A program made the position numbers and the translations under genes. This document shows, piece by piece, positions 1-7,365 of a DNA stretch of 33,677 bases (the stretch's first letter is position 1; each line of letters starts with the position of its first letter). The notes beneath the pieces were generated by a model that saw only the letters and a list, made by a program, of their open reading frames with translations, was not told the DNA's origin and did no database searches. Source of the stretch: Gammaproteobacteria bacterium (lineage in GTDB: Bacteria > Pseudomonadota > Gammaproteobacteria > Eutrophobiales > Eutrophobiaceae); the NCBI GenBank assembly GCA_011772965.1, contig WVYN01000082.1, positions 19,316-52,992 of the forward strand, written 5' to 3'.

Positions 1-543
1 AACGGTCAATTGCGAAATGACGATGCCCTGTTGCTTCAGCAACAGTCCTGTCTTAACTATAACTATTCCGTGGTCAATCCATTCGCTTTCTTGCCGCCAA
101 TCGCCCCGCACATTGCCGCAGAAATCGATGGCAAAATTATTGACCTGGATCTCTTGCAGCAGCTCTTCACCCGGCTGGCTGGTGAGAATGATACGGTCCT
201 GGTGGAGGGCATTGGTGGCTGGCGGGTACCGCTCAGTAACGGTCAAACACTCGCCGATCTGGTGCGGGCACTGGAGTTGCCCGTCATTCTTGTGGTCGGA
301 CTGCGCCTCGGTTGTATCAGTCATGCCCTCCTGACCGCGGAGGCGATCAACGCAGACGACATTCCTCTGGCAGGCTGGGTTGCAAACCATTGTCAGGCAG
401 ACTACGCCAGCGAAGAAGCCACCTTAACTACCTTGTCGAAGGCAATACCAGCGCCGTTGCTTGGCGTATTGCCCTGGCTGCCCGGGCTTGAGGTCAAGCA
501 GTTGGCCGCTCATTTGAACCTGAAGTTACTGCCGCCCAGGTGA
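1..543 (+). CDS. bioD: Dethiobiotin synthetase, 3' part (5' end outside window)
   Basis: BioD closes the ureido ring of dethiobiotin from 7,8-diaminononanoate, CO2 and ATP, the penultimate step of biotin synthesis, in the cytoplasm. The frame is open from base 1, so the gene enters from the left; about 180 residues are visible against a usual 225-230, so the N-terminal P-loop is missing. Seen directly: the RNDDALLLQ stretch near the visible start, then VEGIGGWRVPLS (Glu-Gly-x-Gly-Gly-Trp motif), then PVILVVGLRLGCISHALLT, all characteristic of the family. A TTG at base 10 could be read as a start but lies inside the conserved domain. The stop is followed by 140 bases before the next gene, so the oxidase locus probably does not depend on it. 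The rest of a bio operon probably lies to the left (inference). Confidence 0.95.
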   Translation, partial: NGQLRNDDALLLQQQSCLNYNYSVVNPFAFLPPIAPHIAAEIDGKIIDLDLLQQLFTRLAGENDTVLVEGIGGWRVPLSNGQTLADLVRALELPVILVVGLRLGCISHALLTAEAINADDIPLAGWVANHCQADYASEEATLTTLSKAIPAPLLGVLPWLPGLEVKQLAAHLNLKLLPPR

Positions 544-683
544 ACTCCTGTGGTAAACGGGTGCAATACTTGCCAAAAACCGCAGAAATAAGGCATATTC
601 ATGTATTGGAGCCCTTAGAATATCCGAGTTGTAGATCAAAACTTTAAATAATAATGAGGGGATAAAGCTCCCGGAGTACGAGC

Positions 684-1172
684 TTGGTTTACCGTATTGA
701 TGGCGATGATAAGGCCCTGACGGGTTTTGTGGTGAAACCTAATCAGGCGATGTCATGGCGCACACAGATGTACATTTATTTTGGTATTGCCGCTATAACC
801 CTCTCTATAGGGGTCGTGTTTTTTGTTCATGGGCTAACCCTGATCCTGCCTTTTTCAGGATTGGAAATCATGCTGCTGGGAATCGCCTTGTATCTGACTG
901 CCTGGCGCAGCAAGATACAGGAGGTGATATCGATCAGTGAGACAGAGATCGTCATTGAGCGAGGACGGAAGAAGCCGGAGAGCCGGCATGTATTCCAGAG
1001 GCCCTGGACAAAACTAGTATTAGAGCGATCGAGGAATAATTGGTATCCTAGCCGACTGCTCGTTCGCTCTCACAGTGAGCAGGTGGAAATTGGGCAATTC
1101 CTCAACGAGCAAGAACGCCAAGGGCTGGCTGAATTACTGGACCAGACCCTGATGAAAAATACTGAAAATTAA
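684..1172 (+). CDS. DUF2244 membrane protein next to cytochrome oxidase genes
   Basis: A 162-residue protein of the DUF2244 family, small inner-membrane proteins of unknown function often found beside aa3-type cytochrome oxidase genes in proteobacteria. Seen: two hydrophobic helices at about residues 29-49 and 51-73 joined by a short turn, then a soluble basic and aromatic C-terminal domain with the EIVIERGRKKPE stretch and Trp residues in RPWTKL and NNWYPS, as usual for the family. I chose the TTG start at 684 because GGAG at 673-676 sits seven bases upstream, whereas the next in-frame ATG (about 750) would remove the conserved N-terminus. Coding ends 52 bases before coxB, so co-transcription with the oxidase is likely. 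A role in oxidase assembly is an inference from context only. Confidence 0.85.
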   Translation: MVYRIDGDDKALTGFVVKPNQAMSWRTQMYIYFGIAAITLSIGVVFFVHGLTLILPFSGLEIMLLGIALYLTAWRSKIQEVISISETEIVIERGRKKPESRHVFQRPWTKLVLERSRNNWYPSRLLVRSHSEQVEIGQFLNEQERQGLAELLDQTLMKNTEN

Positions 1173-1224
1173 ATTCACTAATTTTAGAACCAATAAGTCT
1201 TTTAATATTGCCGAGGATTGCTTC

Positions 1225-2367
1225 ATGTTTGTTAAAAAACTGAAAGATGGCGTGGTTGGAGCTGTAACAATGTTTTCGTTGTTATGGGCGGGGACAGTGA
1301 GTGCAGAATGGGGATTAAATATGACGCCCGGCGTTACTCCCATCAGCCGCGAAGTCTATGACCTGCATATGTTGATTCTTTATATCGTGACCGCGATCGG
1401 CATCATTGTTTTCGGTGTTATGTTCTGGTCCATAATTTATCACCGCAAGTCCAAAGGGGCAGTCGCCAAGCAGTTTCATCACAACACCTTTGCAGAAATT
1501 GCCTGGACCATCATCCCGATCCTGATCCTGGTTGCCATGGCAATACCCGCCACCAAGACATTAATCAAAATGGAGCAAACTGGCGACGCAGAGATCACGG
1601 TCAAGATCACCGGTTACCAGTGGAAATGGAAGTACGATTATCTTGAAGACGGACTGAGCTTTTATAGCGTGCTTGCCCAGGACAGTAATGAGGCCCGGCA
1701 GGTGGGCTCAAGCATCGATCCCGCTGGCGTCGATCATTACCTGTTGGATGTTGATGAACCCATTGTTCTTCCGGTCGGTAAAAAAGTGCGCTTGCTGACC
1801 ACGGCCGCAGACGTCATCCACGCATGGTGGGTGCCTGCCTTGGGCTGGAAGCGTGACGCCATCCCCGGTTTTATCAATGACAACTGGGCTGTGATTGAAG
1901 AGCCAGGTACCTATCGTGGCCAGTGTGCCGAACTTTGCGGCAAGGACCATGGTTTTATGCCTATCGTCCTGAAAGCAGTACCGGAAGCAGAATATGTTGC
2001 TTGGGTGGAAGAAAAGAAAGCCGAGGCCGCAGCCCGTGCAGCAAGCGGCGATAAGGAATACAGTATGGAAGAACTGATGGTGAACGGTGAGGATCTTTAC
2101 AACAAGAACTGTGCCTCCTGCCATATGGCAAATGGGCAGGGTGTCCCCGGTGTGTTCCCGTCATTGCTTGAAAGCCAGTTAACAATTACATCGGAAGGCC
2201 TGGCGGAACATATCGACCGAATAATCAATGGCAAGGGTTTGATGCCAGCCTTTGGTGAGCAGCTTAGTGATGCTGACATTGCCGCAGTTGTCACTTATGA
2301 AAGAAACGCCTGGGGTATCGACACTGGTGACATTGTTCAACCGGCCGACATCAAGGCAGCTAGATAA
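1225..2367 (+). CDS. coxB: Cytochrome c oxidase subunit II with fused C-terminal cytochrome c domain (caa3 type)
   Basis: Subunit II receives electrons at its periplasmic CuA centre and passes them to subunit I. The 380-residue product has a signal-like N-terminus (to about residue 27), two membrane helices (about 46-71 and 92-112), then the cupredoxin domain. CuA ligands are visible: H199, then C234-x-E236-x-C238 in QCAELCGKDHG, H242 and M245. A further domain follows, with a heme c motif CASCH at 296-300 and a likely distal Met at 340 in GLMPAFG, so this is the caa3-type fusion that carries its own electron donor domain. The ATG is preceded by CGAGGA. It lies 59 bases upstream of subunit I and belongs to the same locus. 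Confidence 0.97.
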   Translation: MFVKKLKDGVVGAVTMFSLLWAGTVSAEWGLNMTPGVTPISREVYDLHMLILYIVTAIGIIVFGVMFWSIIYHRKSKGAVAKQFHHNTFAEIAWTIIPILILVAMAIPATKTLIKMEQTGDAEITVKITGYQWKWKYDYLEDGLSFYSVLAQDSNEARQVGSSIDPAGVDHYLLDVDEPIVLPVGKKVRLLTTAADVIHAWWVPALGWKRDAIPGFINDNWAVIEEPGTYRGQCAELCGKDHGFMPIVLKAVPEAEYVAWVEEKKAEAAARAASGDKEYSMEELMVNGEDLYNKNCASCHMANGQGVPGVFPSLLESQLTITSEGLAEHIDRIINGKGLMPAFGEQLSDADIAAVVTYERNAWGIDTGDIVQPADIKAAR

Positions 2368-2426
2368 TCCTATTCATTAACTGCATTAATATTTATTTGT
2401 CGAAGATATAAAAAGAGGATAGACAC

Positions 2427-4028
2427 ATGAGCGAAGCAGTCGTCCACGAAGATCATCACGAGCACCACGATCACAAACCAACTGGCATCGGCCGCTGGTT
2501 GTTCTCTACCAATCATAAAGACATCGGTACCATGTACCTCGTCTTTGCGCTAATCATGTTCTTTATTGGTGGCGCTATGGCAATGGTGATTCGCCTCGAG
2601 TTGTTTCAACCGGGCCTGCAATATGTAGACCCACTGTTTTTTAACTCAATGACTACCATGCATGCCTTGGTCATGATCTTTGGTGCAGTGATGCCGGCTG
2701 GCGTCGGATTGGCAAACTGGCTTATTCCGATGATGATTGGAGCGCCAGACATGGCCTTGCCGCGCTTGAACAACATGAGCTTCTGGATCCTGCCGTTTGC
2801 TTTTGCCTTGTTGCTGGGAACGCTGTTCATGCCAGGCGGCGCCCCCAATGGCGGCTGGACCATGTATCCGCCGTTGACTATACAGCTTGGTGATGCGTTT
2901 CCATTCCTGATCTTTGCTGTTCACTTCCTGGGTATTTCCTCGATCATGGGTGCGATCAATGTTATTGCCACGGTATTTAACATGCGCGCACCGGGCATGA
3001 CCTTCATGCGGCTGCCGTTGTTTGTCTGGACCTGGATCATCACCGCCTTCCTGTTGATTGCTTCGATGCCTGTCCTTGCAGGTGCGGTAACCATGATGTT
3101 GACCGACAAGTTTTTCGGTACCAGTTTCTTCAGCGCTGCCGGTGGCGGGGATCCGGTGATGTTCCAGCATATCTTTTGGTTCTTTGGTCATCCCGAGGTG
3201 TATATCCTGATTCTTCCGGCCTTCGGTATCGTGTCACAGATCCTGCCAACCTTTTCCCGCAAGCCCTTATTTGGTTATGAATCCATGGTCTATGCCACGG
3301 CCTCCATTGCGTTCTTGTCCTTCTTTGTCTGGGCCCACCACATGTTTACCGTCGGCATGCCACTGGCCGGTGAACTTTTCTTCATGTATGCCACCATGTC
3401 GATTGCAGTACCCACCGGCGTGAAGATCTTTAACTGGGTGGCCACCATGTGGCGGGGATCTTTGACCTTTGAAACCCCGATGCTGTTCAGTCTTGCCTTC
3501 GTGATTCTGTTCTCCATCGGCGGCTTTTCCGGCCTGATGCTGGCGATCACCCCGGTAGACTTCCAGTATCACGATACCTATTTTGTGGTAGCCCACTTCC
3601 ACTATGTGCTGGTGACCGGATCGGTCTTTGCTCTCTATGCCGGCGTGTATTACTGGCTGCCGAAATGGACCGGTCACATGTATGACGAAACCCTGGGTAA
3701 GTGGCATTTCTGGATCTCGACCATCTCGGTTAACGTCCTTTTCTTCCCACAACACTTCTTGGGTCTGGCCGGCATGCCACGCCGTATCCCGGACTACGCG
3801 GTGCAGTTTGCGGACTTCAATATGGTTTCCAGTCTTGGTGGCTTTGTCTTTGGCGTCAGTCAATTGTTGTTTGTCTACATTGTGATCCAATGTGTTCGGG
3901 GGGGTGAAAAGGCCACGAACCAGGTCTGGGAAGGGGCCCATGGCCTTGAATGGACTTTACCCTCACCGCCGCCGTTCCACTCGTTCACAACGCCGCCAAA
4001 AGTGACGGACGCAACAGCGCATTCATAA
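2427..4028 (+). CDS. coxA: Cytochrome c oxidase subunit I
   Basis: The catalytic, proton-pumping subunit that carries heme a and the heme a3-CuB site in the inner membrane. The 533 residues match the usual length. Seen: low-spin heme ligand H79 in TTMHALVM, GHPEVYILILP with the CuB His255 and cross-linking Tyr259, the HH pair at 304-305, and HDTYFVVAHFHYVLVTG carrying the a3 and a heme ligands (H390, H392). The Glu in GHPEVY marks a type A1 enzyme. The start is supported by AAGAGGA upstream of the ATG. The first 17 residues are unusually His-rich (six His between residues 7 and 16) ahead of the first conserved segment. Long reading frames on the opposite strand are shadows. Confidence 0.98.
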   Translation: MSEAVVHEDHHEHHDHKPTGIGRWLFSTNHKDIGTMYLVFALIMFFIGGAMAMVIRLELFQPGLQYVDPLFFNSMTTMHALVMIFGAVMPAGVGLANWLIPMMIGAPDMALPRLNNMSFWILPFAFALLLGTLFMPGGAPNGGWTMYPPLTIQLGDAFPFLIFAVHFLGISSIMGAINVIATVFNMRAPGMTFMRLPLFVWTWIITAFLLIASMPVLAGAVTMMLTDKFFGTSFFSAAGGGDPVMFQHIFWFFGHPEVYILILPAFGIVSQILPTFSRKPLFGYESMVYATASIAFLSFFVWAHHMFTVGMPLAGELFFMYATMSIAVPTGVKIFNWVATMWRGSLTFETPMLFSLAFVILFSIGGFSGLMLAITPVDFQYHDTYFVVAHFHYVLVTGSVFALYAGVYYWLPKWTGHMYDETLGKWHFWISTISVNVLFFPQHFLGLAGMPRRIPDYAVQFADFNMVSSLGGFVFGVSQLLFVYIVIQCVRGGEKATNQVWEGAHGLEWTLPSPPPFHSFTTPPKVTDATAHS

Positions 4029-4040
4029 CCAGCGGCAATT

Positions 4041-4172
4041 ATGGACCAACAGCAACAAAACCCCAGGGTATCGTCTGGAACCGCAGCAAAGAACAAGCGG
4101 CTGGCGATTATTCTGGCGTTAGTTGCGCTTGCTTTTTATATCGGGTTTATCCTGTTGCAGACGTCCAAATGA
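4041..4172 (+). CDS. Small cytochrome-oxidase-locus membrane protein (43 aa)
   Basis: A short reading frame between subunit I and ctaG. It starts MDQQQQNPRVSSG, has a Lys/Arg patch (AKNKRL), and ends in one hydrophobic helix of about 20 residues followed by QTSK. Its stop overlaps the ctaG start in an ATGA junction (4169-4172), so translation is probably coupled. Its place and architecture (Gln-rich polar head, basic patch, one helix) match the small proteins annotated in many proteobacterial cox loci as cytochrome oxidase small assembly protein; that match is from memory. The upstream ribosome binding site is weak (AGCGGCAATT), which fits translation continuing from coxA, whose stop is 12 bases away. 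Its molecular role is unknown. Confidence 0.75.
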   Translation: MDQQQQNPRVSSGTAAKNKRLAIILALVALAFYIGFILLQTSK

Positions 4173-4741
4173 GCGAGCAGAACGTAATAAAAACGGCGGG
4201 CAAGCTGGGAGTACTTGCGGTGTTGATGTTTGGTTTCGGTTATGCACTGATCCCTCTCTACAATGTGTTTTGTGAAATCACCGGTCTCAATGGCAAGACG
4301 GGCACGGTGTCGAGCCAGCAAGTTGAAAAAATTGTAGTGGATATGAACCGGGTGGTGACCATACAGTTTGATACTAATATTAATGGTAACTTGCCCTGGA
4401 GATTCAAGTCGGTTGAAAAGAAATTGAGGGTACACCCCGGCGAAGTAAAGGACGCCGTGTTTGTTGTTGAGAACACATCGGACCGGGCAATAGTAGGACA
4501 GGCAGTACCCAGTGTGGCACCGGCAGAAGCATCTATCTATTTTAATAAGACAGAATGCTTCTGTTTTACTCAACAAACCTTGGCGCCGGGAGAAACAAAA
4601 GAAATGCTGGTCAGGTTTGTTGTTGGCAATGAACTGCCGGATAAAATATCCACAATGACATTGTCTTACACATTCTTTATGGCACCGGAAGACAAGCAGG
4701 CTGCAGACAGAAAAGAAAATACAACAGAACAACAGATTTAG
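4169..4741 (+). CDS. ctaG: Cox11/CtaG copper chaperone for the CuB site
   Basis: Cox11 is membrane anchored and delivers copper to the CuB site of subunit I. From the ATG at 4169 the product has 190 residues: a short cytoplasmic tail, one membrane helix (about 12-30), the conserved ALIPLYNVFCEITGLNGKTG region with C35, and a periplasmic immunoglobulin-like domain with the copper motif ECFCF (C130, C132) followed by QQTLAPGE. The reading frame is open further upstream into coxA, but the 4169 start overlaps the preceding small gene as ATGA and gives the normal family length, so I prefer it. Subunit III starts 31 bases downstream. Confidence 0.95.
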   Translation: MSEQNVIKTAGKLGVLAVLMFGFGYALIPLYNVFCEITGLNGKTGTVSSQQVEKIVVDMNRVVTIQFDTNINGNLPWRFKSVEKKLRVHPGEVKDAVFVVENTSDRAIVGQAVPSVAPAEASIYFNKTECFCFTQQTLAPGETKEMLVRFVVGNELPDKISTMTLSYTFFMAPEDKQAADRKENTTEQQI

Positions 4742-4772
4742 TTGAATTATTATTCGATAACGGGGAGCTATC

Positions 4773-5654
4773 ATGTCGGATTCACATAGCACTTACTTTA
4801 TACCTGAGCCAAGCCGCTGGCCGATTGTCGGGACCGTCGCCTTGTTTATTGCCTTTCTTGGCGCCGCTATTATGTTGAACGGTTCCGCGTTTGGCACTTT
4901 AATCCTCGGCTTCGGTTTCGCCGCCATCGTTTATATGTTTGCCGGTTGGTTTGCCGATGTGATTGGTGAAAGCATTGCCGGAAAATACAACAAGCAGGTC
5001 GATGTCAGTTTTCGTTGGGGCATGGCCTGGTTTATCTTTTCCGAAGTCATGTTCTTCGCCGCCTTTTTTGGTGCCCTGTATTATGCCCGGGTTTTCTCCG
5101 TGCCGTGGCTGGCCGGAGAAGGAGCCAAGCTGATTACCCACGAACTGCTGTGGCCGGAATTCATTTATGAATGGCCATTAATGGTTATCCCGGATCTGGA
5201 AGCATTTGCCGCATCTCTGTATAACGAGGTTATCCCGGCTTGGGGTATTCCGGCGATTAATACGGCTATTCTGCTTTCCAGTGGTTTGACTGTTACCTTC
5301 GCCCACTGGGCCCTGAAAAAGAATAACCGCTCCGGACTGTGCTGGTGGCTGGCGGCAACCGTGCTACTGGGCTTTATCTTCGTTTTTATGCAAGCCAGTG
5401 AATATATTCATGCCTATGATGAACTCAATATGAAGCTCACATCTGGCATATACGGATCCACCTTCTTCATGTTGACAGGGTTCCACGGATTCCATGTGAC
5501 CATGGGAGCAATCATGTTGCTGGTGATCCTGATCCGATCCATCATGGGTCACTTCAGTGCTCTTGACCACTTCGCCTTTGAAGGTGTTGCCTGGTACTGG
5601 CACTTTGTAGACGTGGTCTGGCTGGGTCTGTTTATATTTGTATACTGGCTGTAG
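4773..5654 (+). CDS. coxC: Cytochrome c oxidase subunit III
   Basis: Subunit III stabilises the oxidase and its proton uptake in the inner membrane. The 293-residue product has about seven hydrophobic helices. Conserved pieces are seen: WGMAWFIFSEVMFFAAFFGALYY, with the membrane-embedded Glu, the FHGFHVTMGAIML segment near residue 240, and a C-terminal VAWYWHFVDVVWLGLF. A GGGGAG ribosome binding site lies just upstream of the ATG. A strong hairpin terminator follows 24 bases after the stop, so this gene ends the structural part of the oxidase transcript. Confidence 0.97.
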   Translation: MSDSHSTYFIPEPSRWPIVGTVALFIAFLGAAIMLNGSAFGTLILGFGFAAIVYMFAGWFADVIGESIAGKYNKQVDVSFRWGMAWFIFSEVMFFAAFFGALYYARVFSVPWLAGEGAKLITHELLWPEFIYEWPLMVIPDLEAFAASLYNEVIPAWGIPAINTAILLSSGLTVTFAHWALKKNNRSGLCWWLAATVLLGFIFVFMQASEYIHAYDELNMKLTSGIYGSTFFMLTGFHGFHVTMGAIMLLVILIRSIMGHFSALDHFAFEGVAWYWHFVDVVWLGLFIFVYWL

Positions 5655-5678
5655 ATAAAAGCAAACAAGTCTAGGAGG

Positions 5679-5702
5679 GGCGCTGCTATTGCAGCGCCTT
5701 TT
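5679..5702 (+). terminator. Rho-independent terminator after coxC
   Basis: An eight-base-pair perfect stem, GGCGCTGC (5679-5686) and GCAGCGCC (5691-5698), with a TATT loop and then TTTTCTGTTT. It points in the plus direction and would end the coxB-coxC transcript. The stem also contains the last codons of the convergent DUF2909 gene. It lacks a T run on the other strand, so it should not work for that gene. The SURF1 gene downstream would therefore need its own promoter or read-through. Confidence 0.85.
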
Positions 5703-5949
5703 CTGTTTCTGTCGTTTGCTCAGAAAACAGGCCATGTGGTTCTATTAACCCGGTGATCATTCCGATAAACAGTAATATAAAAAGCAGTATCGATAAAGAG
5801 ATCCTAATGCTCAGGGATATAGCTGTCTTATCGGATGATCCCTTGTCCTTGACAAGGAAAAACATACCCGAAGCAAGCGAAACCATGATGATTGCCAGCA
5901 ACAGGAAAACGATTAATTTAAATATGAATGCAAGAGTCATTTTTAACAC
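5686..5949 (-). CDS. DUF2909 twin-helix membrane protein
   Basis: An 87-residue inner-membrane protein with two hydrophobic segments (about residues 8-31 and 45-67) separated by FLVKDKGSSDKTAISLSIRI. A two-helix hairpin with a VKDKG-type loop, arginine before helix two and a Gly-Leu-Ile-x-Pro-His tail is the pattern of DUF2909, which is typically found in cytochrome oxidase loci. The function is unknown. It runs opposite to the genes around it, with its stop inside the coxC terminator stem. The start could be GTG at 5949 or ATG at 5940 (MTLAFIF); neither has a clear ribosome binding site. I kept the longer form because MLK resembles family N-termini as I remember them. Confidence 0.75.
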   Translation of the reverse strand: MLKMTLAFIFKLIVFLLLAIIMVSLASGMFFLVKDKGSSDKTAISLSIRISLSILLFILLFIGMITGLIEPHGLFSEQTTETEKALQ

Positions 5950-6019
5950 TTAGATTTGTCGTACAGGATATGAAGTATACGCTTGATGTTTACAGATAAC
6001 AGTAAATTGGCCGATTAAT

Positions 6020-6760
6020 ATGTTGATGATTGGCAAGTACCAGTTCAGAACGGGATTATGGCCTACTTTAATAGCGGTACTGGTATTTCCTTGCCTGATT
6101 GCTCTTGGTTTCTGGCAACTCGACAGGGCCAAACAAAAACGAGAGATGCACAATGCATTCCTTGAACGCCAGCAGGCTGAAGCCATCAAACTGAACGAAA
6201 GGATATTATCTGCGGATCCAGAAGAGCTCTACTGGAGACATATTGAGTTAAGTGGTGAATTTAAACGAAACAGAAAAATCTTTCTGGATAACCAAGTACT
6301 GAATCGCGAGGCGGGCTACTATGTCTATGTTTTGTTTAGTCCGGTCGGCAGCGATCAGTCAGTGTTGATCAATTATGGCTGGATCGCAGCAGGCGCGGAC
6401 AGAACGCTGTTGCCGGAAGTGGATTTGCCCAATGGCACGGTCACACTCAAGGGTATCATAAAAGGCGTCCCCTCGACTGGCATTACTCTGGAAGAGACAG
6501 CGGTTGAATCGATACAAAATAACATCCGGGTACAGAGCATCAACATCGGTAAGTTATCAAACTTGCTGAATGAAAAACTGGCACTGTTTGTTGTGAGACT
6601 GGAAAAGGAGTCACCATATGGATTGACCAGGCAATGGGCACTGCCTGGTTCAGATGAGGCTATGCACCTAGGTTATGCCTTTCAATGGTTTGCATTGGCA
6701 GCCACCTTGCTGGTGATATTTATCGTGGTTAATTTACATAAAGACAAAAGCAATGAGTGA
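6020..6760 (+). CDS. SURF1 family cytochrome oxidase assembly protein
   Basis: SURF1 (Shy1) proteins help place heme a in subunit I. The 246-residue product has the typical plan: an N-terminal helix (about 14-33) ending in the conserved LGFWQLDRAKQKRE, a periplasmic domain with YWRHIELSGEF, IFLDNQVLNREAGYYV and LINYGWI, and a C-terminal helix (about 219-239) preceded by HLGYAFQWFALA. All of these are SURF1 hallmarks. The ATG at 6020 gives MLMIGKYQF; a second ATG two codons later is also possible. Its end overlaps the next gene by eight bases. It lies about 365 bases from coxC, across the terminator and the DUF2909 gene. Confidence 0.95.
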   Translation: MLMIGKYQFRTGLWPTLIAVLVFPCLIALGFWQLDRAKQKREMHNAFLERQQAEAIKLNERILSADPEELYWRHIELSGEFKRNRKIFLDNQVLNREAGYYVYVLFSPVGSDQSVLINYGWIAAGADRTLLPEVDLPNGTVTLKGIIKGVPSTGITLEETAVESIQNNIRVQSINIGKLSNLLNEKLALFVVRLEKESPYGLTRQWALPGSDEAMHLGYAFQWFALAATLLVIFIVVNLHKDKSNE

Positions 6761-7358
6761 AGAGCAAAAAGACAGGGCATGGAAGGCACGCCTCACAATC
6801 ATCATTGTCGCGGCACTGTTCCTGATGCCAATCCTCGCCTCCTGGTTCCTGGTGTTTTTCACCGATTACAAACCTGGATCCGTCGGCACAGAACACGGGA
6901 TCCTGGTACAACCTGCCCGGCAACTGCAGGATGTAATGTTGACGGATCCAATTACCGGCAAGAAACATGGTCTGCATGATAAGTGGACGCTGTTGAGCCC
7001 TGTTTTAGGTGACTGCAAAGAGCAATGTCAAAACAATATATATTCGATGCGCCAGATTCGGCTGGCCATGGGCAAGGAGATGAAGCGCGTTCAGCGGGTC
7101 ACGTTTTTCAGTGACAAGTCGTACCTTGAAAACACAGAGGAATTATTTGCAGACTATCCCGGCCATCAGGTCCTGTTCGCCCCGGCAAGTCAGCAGGACT
7201 TTGGAAAATTACTCGCTGTCGAAGCCGTCGATACGAACAATGCCATATATCTGGTCGATCCGGCCGGGTTTCTGGTCACCTGTTACCCACAGGACACGGA
7301 CCCTTCCGGGATCATCAAAGACATGAAGCGTCTGTTAAGAATCTCGAAACTGGATTGA
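6753..7358 (+). CDS. SCO-like thioredoxin-fold protein of the cox locus
   Basis: A 201-residue membrane-anchored protein with one helix at about residues 15-36 and a periplasmic domain. It carries a Cys-x3-Cys pair (C88, C92 in GDCKEQCQ) at the position used by SCO1/SenC proteins for copper or disulfide chemistry, followed by VQRVTFFS and AIYLVDPAGFL, which match the SCO/thioredoxin fold. In SCO proteins a histidine stands just before that last strand; here the segment reads DTNNAIYLVDP with no histidine, and another Cys appears at about 177. The gene overlaps SURF1 by eight bases and precedes heme A synthase by seven. A role as thiol reductant for CuA assembly, rather than as copper carrier, is my inference. 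Confidence 0.8.
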   Translation: MSEEQKDRAWKARLTIIIVAALFLMPILASWFLVFFTDYKPGSVGTEHGILVQPARQLQDVMLTDPITGKKHGLHDKWTLLSPVLGDCKEQCQNNIYSMRQIRLAMGKEMKRVQRVTFFSDKSYLENTEELFADYPGHQVLFAPASQQDFGKLLAVEAVDTNNAIYLVDPAGFLVTCYPQDTDPSGIIKDMKRLLRISKLD

Positions 7359-7365
7359 TGACCAC

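Noticed and set aside
570-599. TTGCCA-N18-CATATT as a promoter for the DUF2244/cox locus
   Set aside because: The match to consensus is weak and such pairs are common by chance in this AT-rich gap; not called.
3267-3941. Long minus-strand open frame (224 codons) opposite coxA, with others at 2646-3191 and 2606-2863
   Set aside because: They lie antisense to highly conserved coxA, carry no recognisable domain and are rich in His/Gln/Gly as expected from reverse reading of membrane codons.
3950-4168. Upstream extension of the ctaG reading frame into coxA
   Set aside because: The added residues do not resemble Cox11, and ATG 4169 overlaps the small upstream gene as ATGA and gives the family length.
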